64,000 bases of DNA from Streptomyces sp. NBC_00250 (GTDB taxonomy: Bacteria > Actinomycetota > Actinomycetes > Streptomycetales > Streptomycetaceae). The stretch lies in NCBI RefSeq assembly GCF_036192275.1, contig NZ_CP108088.1, positions 4,465,501 through 4,529,500 on the forward strand. Direction: 5' to 3'. This document shows, piece by piece, positions 61,857 to 64,000 of this stretch (positions within the stretch are counted from its first letter, which is position 1; the number at the start of each line of letters is the position of its first letter). The notes under the pieces were generated by a model, which was not told where the DNA came from, ran no database searches, and saw nothing but the letters and a program-made list of their open reading frames with translations. A program made the position numbers and the translations under genes.

Positions 61857-61950
61857 CTCGGTCGGCCTCGTGCCCCGGTCGGCCTCGTGCCCCGGTCGGC
61901 CTCCTGCCCCGGTCGGCTCGTGGCGCAGTCGCCTCGTGCCGCGGTCGGCC
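61857..61950. repeat. 17-bp tandem repeats downstream of the GNAT gene
   Basis: About five imperfect copies of CCCGGTCGGCCTCGTGC fill the space between the GNAT stop and the MFS stop. Confidence 0.8.
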
Positions 61951-61952
61951 GC

Positions 61953-63422
61953 TCAGTGCATCCCGTGCGGGCCGCCCGTCAGGTGGGGGCGGCCTCGGGG
62001 GATGAGGAACGGGGCGGCCAGGGCTGTGGCTGCCGCGGTGAGGGTGCAGAGGGTGTAGGCGAGGGTGAGGCCGTCGGGGGTGGGGGTCGTGGCGGTCAGT
62101 GCGACGGTGGAGACGGTCGCCACGCCGATGGAGCCGCCCAGCTCGTGGAAGGTGTTCACGATGCCGGAGGCGAGGCCCGCCTCGTGCGGGGCGATCAGGC
62201 CCAGGGCCGTGGTCGTCGCCGAGACGAAGACCGCGCCGAGGCCGAACGCCGCCGTCGCCAGGGCCGGGAGGAGAGTGGTCCACGGGCCGGAGTCGGGGCT
62301 GAGGAACACCAGCGGCAGGCAGCCCAGGGCCGCGATCGTCAGGCCGCCCGTCGCGCAGGCGCGCGGGCCCGCCGTGGCCACCAGCCGCGAGCCCAGGTGG
62401 GCGCCGATCGCCGTGGTGAGTGCCACCGGGAGGAAGAGCAGGCCGGTGCGGAGGGCGTCGAGGTGGTGGACGTGCTGGAGCTGCATCGAGCCCAGGAAGA
62501 AGAACGAGATCAGGAGCGCCGTCGCCACCAGCATGAGCAGCGAGCCCGCGACGACCGGTCGCCGGGTGAACATCCGCAGGTCCATCAGTGGCGTGCGGGC
62601 CCTTCGCTCGGCCGCCGCGAAAGCCCCGTAGAGCACGAGCGCCCCCAGGAGGGGCAGCAGGGTCGCCGTCGACGTCCAGCCGGAGTCGCCCGCCGTGACC
62701 AGGGCGTAGACGAGTGCGCCGGTCGCCGTCGTGACGAGCAGGGCTCCCGGGATGTCCAGGCCGCCCACCGTGGTGCGCTTCGCCGTCGCCGGTACGAACC
62801 TCGGGAGGGTCGCCAGGACCGCGAGGCCCACCGGGACGTTGACGTAGAAGATCCACGGCCAGCCCGGGCCCGAGGCGAGCGCGCCGCCGAGCAGGACGCC
62901 CACCGCCGAGCCCGTACCGCCGATGGCTGCCCAGACGCCGAGCGCCCTGGGCCTTTCGCGGCCGTGGAACATCGTCGTGACCAGGGCGAGTGCCGCCGGG
63001 GAGAGCAGCGCGGCGCCGATGCCCTGGGCGATGCGGCCGCCGAGCAGGACGCCGGCGTTCGGCGCGAGGCCGCACGTCAGGGACGCGGCGGTGAAGAGGG
63101 CCAGTCCGGTGAGGAGCACGCGGCGCGCTCCGAGGGCGTCGGCGAGCCGTCCGCCGAGCAGCATCAGCCCGCCGAAGCAGAGCGTGTACGCGGTGACGAC
63201 CCAGGTCAGAGCGGTGCGTCCGAGGTCGAGGTCGGTGGCGAGCGCCGGTAGGGCGACGTTCACCACCGTCACGTCGAGGACCAGCATGAACTGGGCCGCG
63301 CAGATCAGCGCAAGGGCCTTCCAGCGGCGCGGGTCGGGCTGCGGGTGGTCAGGGGCAGGGGCCTCGGAGTGGGCCTCGGAGTGGGCGTGGGCAGGGGAGG
63401 GTGCGGTGTCGTCGGTGGGCAT
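61953..63422 (-). CDS. DHA2-type MFS drug exporter
   Basis: The 489-aa protein has about 14 membrane helices, motif A G-G-R-L-A-D-A-L-G-A-R-R and the antiporter motif C (G-I-G-A-A-L-L-S-P-A-A-L). ATG 63422. It is divergent from a TetR regulator with a shared operator, a common efflux arrangement. Substrate unknown. Confidence 0.93.
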   Translation of the reverse strand: MPTDDTAPSPAHAHSEAHSEAPAPDHPQPDPRRWKALALICAAQFMLVLDVTVVNVALPALATDLDLGRTALTWVVTAYTLCFGGLMLLGGRLADALGARRVLLTGLALFTAASLTCGLAPNAGVLLGGRIAQGIGAALLSPAALALVTTMFHGRERPRALGVWAAIGGTGSAVGVLLGGALASGPGWPWIFYVNVPVGLAVLATLPRFVPATAKRTTVGGLDIPGALLVTTATGALVYALVTAGDSGWTSTATLLPLLGALVLYGAFAAAERRARTPLMDLRMFTRRPVVAGSLLMLVATALLISFFFLGSMQLQHVHHLDALRTGLLFLPVALTTAIGAHLGSRLVATAGPRACATGGLTIAALGCLPLVFLSPDSGPWTTLLPALATAAFGLGAVFVSATTTALGLIAPHEAGLASGIVNTFHELGGSIGVATVSTVALTATTPTPDGLTLAYTLCTLTAAATALAAPFLIPRGRPHLTGGPHGMH

Positions 63423-63427
63423 AACTG

Positions 63428-63467
63428 AACTGTACGGCACAGTACAGTTGAACTCAACAGTACAGTT
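63428..63467. promoter_or_regulatory. TetR operator between MFS and TetR genes
   Basis: AACTGTAC-N6-GTACAGTT (63428-63449) is a perfect dyad. A second GTACAGTT half (63460-63467) follows an imperfect arm. The site sits next to the MFS start and 20 bp before the TetR ATG. Confidence 0.75.
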
Positions 63468-63486
63468 CCGTTGGTAGGGTGGAGCC

Positions 63487-64000
63487 ATGGACGCCCAGCC
63501 CGCACCGGCCGCCAAGCCCGCCCCCACCGGCCCCCGCGCCGCCCGCAAGCGGCAGGCCGTCGTACGGGCCGCGCGCGACCTCTTCCTCCGCGAGGGCTTC
63601 GGCGTCGGCATGGACGCCATCGCCGCCGAGGCGGGCGTCTCCAAGGTCACCGTCTACAACCACTTCGGCAGCAAGGAAGCCCTCTTCACCGCCGTGGTCG
63701 CGGGTGTCCTCGACGAGCCCCTGGCCGGTGACGGACAGACGGCGGGTGACGGACAGACCGGCGGGCCCGATCTCGCGCGGCTCGTCGAAGCCGACGGGCC
63801 CGACCGGCTCAAGGCCGCGCTCGTCGAGGCCGGTCGCGCCTGGGGGCGGGCCGTCCGCGCCGACGCCGAGGGCCGCGCCCTGCGCACCCTCGTCGCCACC
63901 GAGCTCCACCGCTTCCCCGAGCTGGGCCGCGCCTGGCGCGCACACGGCCCGGCCGGCCACCACCCCGCCGTCGCGGACGCCCTGCGCACCCTCGCCGACC
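63487..64000 (+). CDS. TetR/AcrR-family regulator (partial, runs off window)
   Basis: ATG 63487 follows GGGTGGAG. About 171 residues are present. The HTH is at about residues 20-65 (M-D-A-I-A-A-E-A-G-V-S-K-V-T-V-Y-N-H-F), with a short G-D-G-Q-T repeat after residue 80. The ligand-binding domain continues beyond the window. It probably represses the divergent MFS exporter through the dyad above. Confidence 0.92.
   Translation, partial: MDAQPAPAAKPAPTGPRAARKRQAVVRAARDLFLREGFGVGMDAIAAEAGVSKVTVYNHFGSKEALFTAVVAGVLDEPLAGDGQTAGDGQTGGPDLARLVEADGPDRLKAALVEAGRAWGRAVRADAEGRALRTLVATELHRFPELGRAWRAHGPAGHHPAVADALRTLAD

Overview
The window is chromosomal DNA from a Streptomyces-like actinobacterium. It has very high GC, GTG/TTG starts are common, divergons are compact, rare TTA codons appear in a few accessory genes, and the gene families are typical (MmyB-type regulator, ArsR-like regulator, DUF4287, DUF2637, dnaX-purD-purC neighbourhood).

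Left flank (1-9860). The tail of a two-component sensor kinase and its NarL-type response regulator are followed by tRNA-Gly, purC, a DMF-amidase-like secondary enzyme, a degenerate M48-like membrane protein, purD, dnaX, the small SRP RNA and tRNA-Ser(GGA). This is ordinary core chromosome.

Integrated element (9861-42834, about 33 kb). A 56-bp identical direct repeat of the tRNA-Ser 3' half marks attL and attR. Inside, from left to right: a type I restriction-modification system (hsdM, hsdS, hsdR); an integrase/excisionase/XRE-repressor module; a DnaB-N/RecA-like replication ATPase followed by iteron-like repeats; a DUF2637 membrane protein; a MobC/relaxase pair; and a ParB-like gene that appears to start at CTG. 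No conjugative coupling or transfer apparatus is seen, so it looks like an integrative and mobilizable element. Next comes a biosynthetic-looking segment: a second seryl-tRNA synthetase, an SDR enzyme, an XRE/TPR regulator with a TTA codon, two small ORFs, a 119-aa protein, two radical SAM enzymes, a JmjC/cupin-like oxygenase, and an archaeal-type aspartyl-tRNA synthetase preceded by a T-box riboswitch. The right end carries cargo that is probably defensive: a coiled-coil protein, a conserved hypothetical, a membrane-anchored Mrr-like nuclease, and two unknown proteins.

Right flank (42835-64000). Directly after attR lies a fusion of a Hanks-type Ser/Thr kinase to a complete FtsK-like motor. 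It is followed by a TetR regulator with twin operators and a 64-aa target, a VOC protein, secreted proteins, an FtsX-type ABC exporter, DUF4287, MFS transporters, regulators, two alpha/beta hydrolases, an aldo/keto reductase behind a MerR-type promoter, a winged-helix protein, MarC, a YCII-family protein, GNAT, and a divergent MFS/TetR pair at the right edge.

The most promising unit is 26.4-36.2 kb. Its gene set and a T-box-controlled extra AspRS suggest a ribosomal-peptide or modified-amino-acid pathway with self-resistance at the aminoacyl-tRNA synthetase level. This is inference. The visible parts are the gene families, the T-box core motif, and the TTA codon in the regulator.
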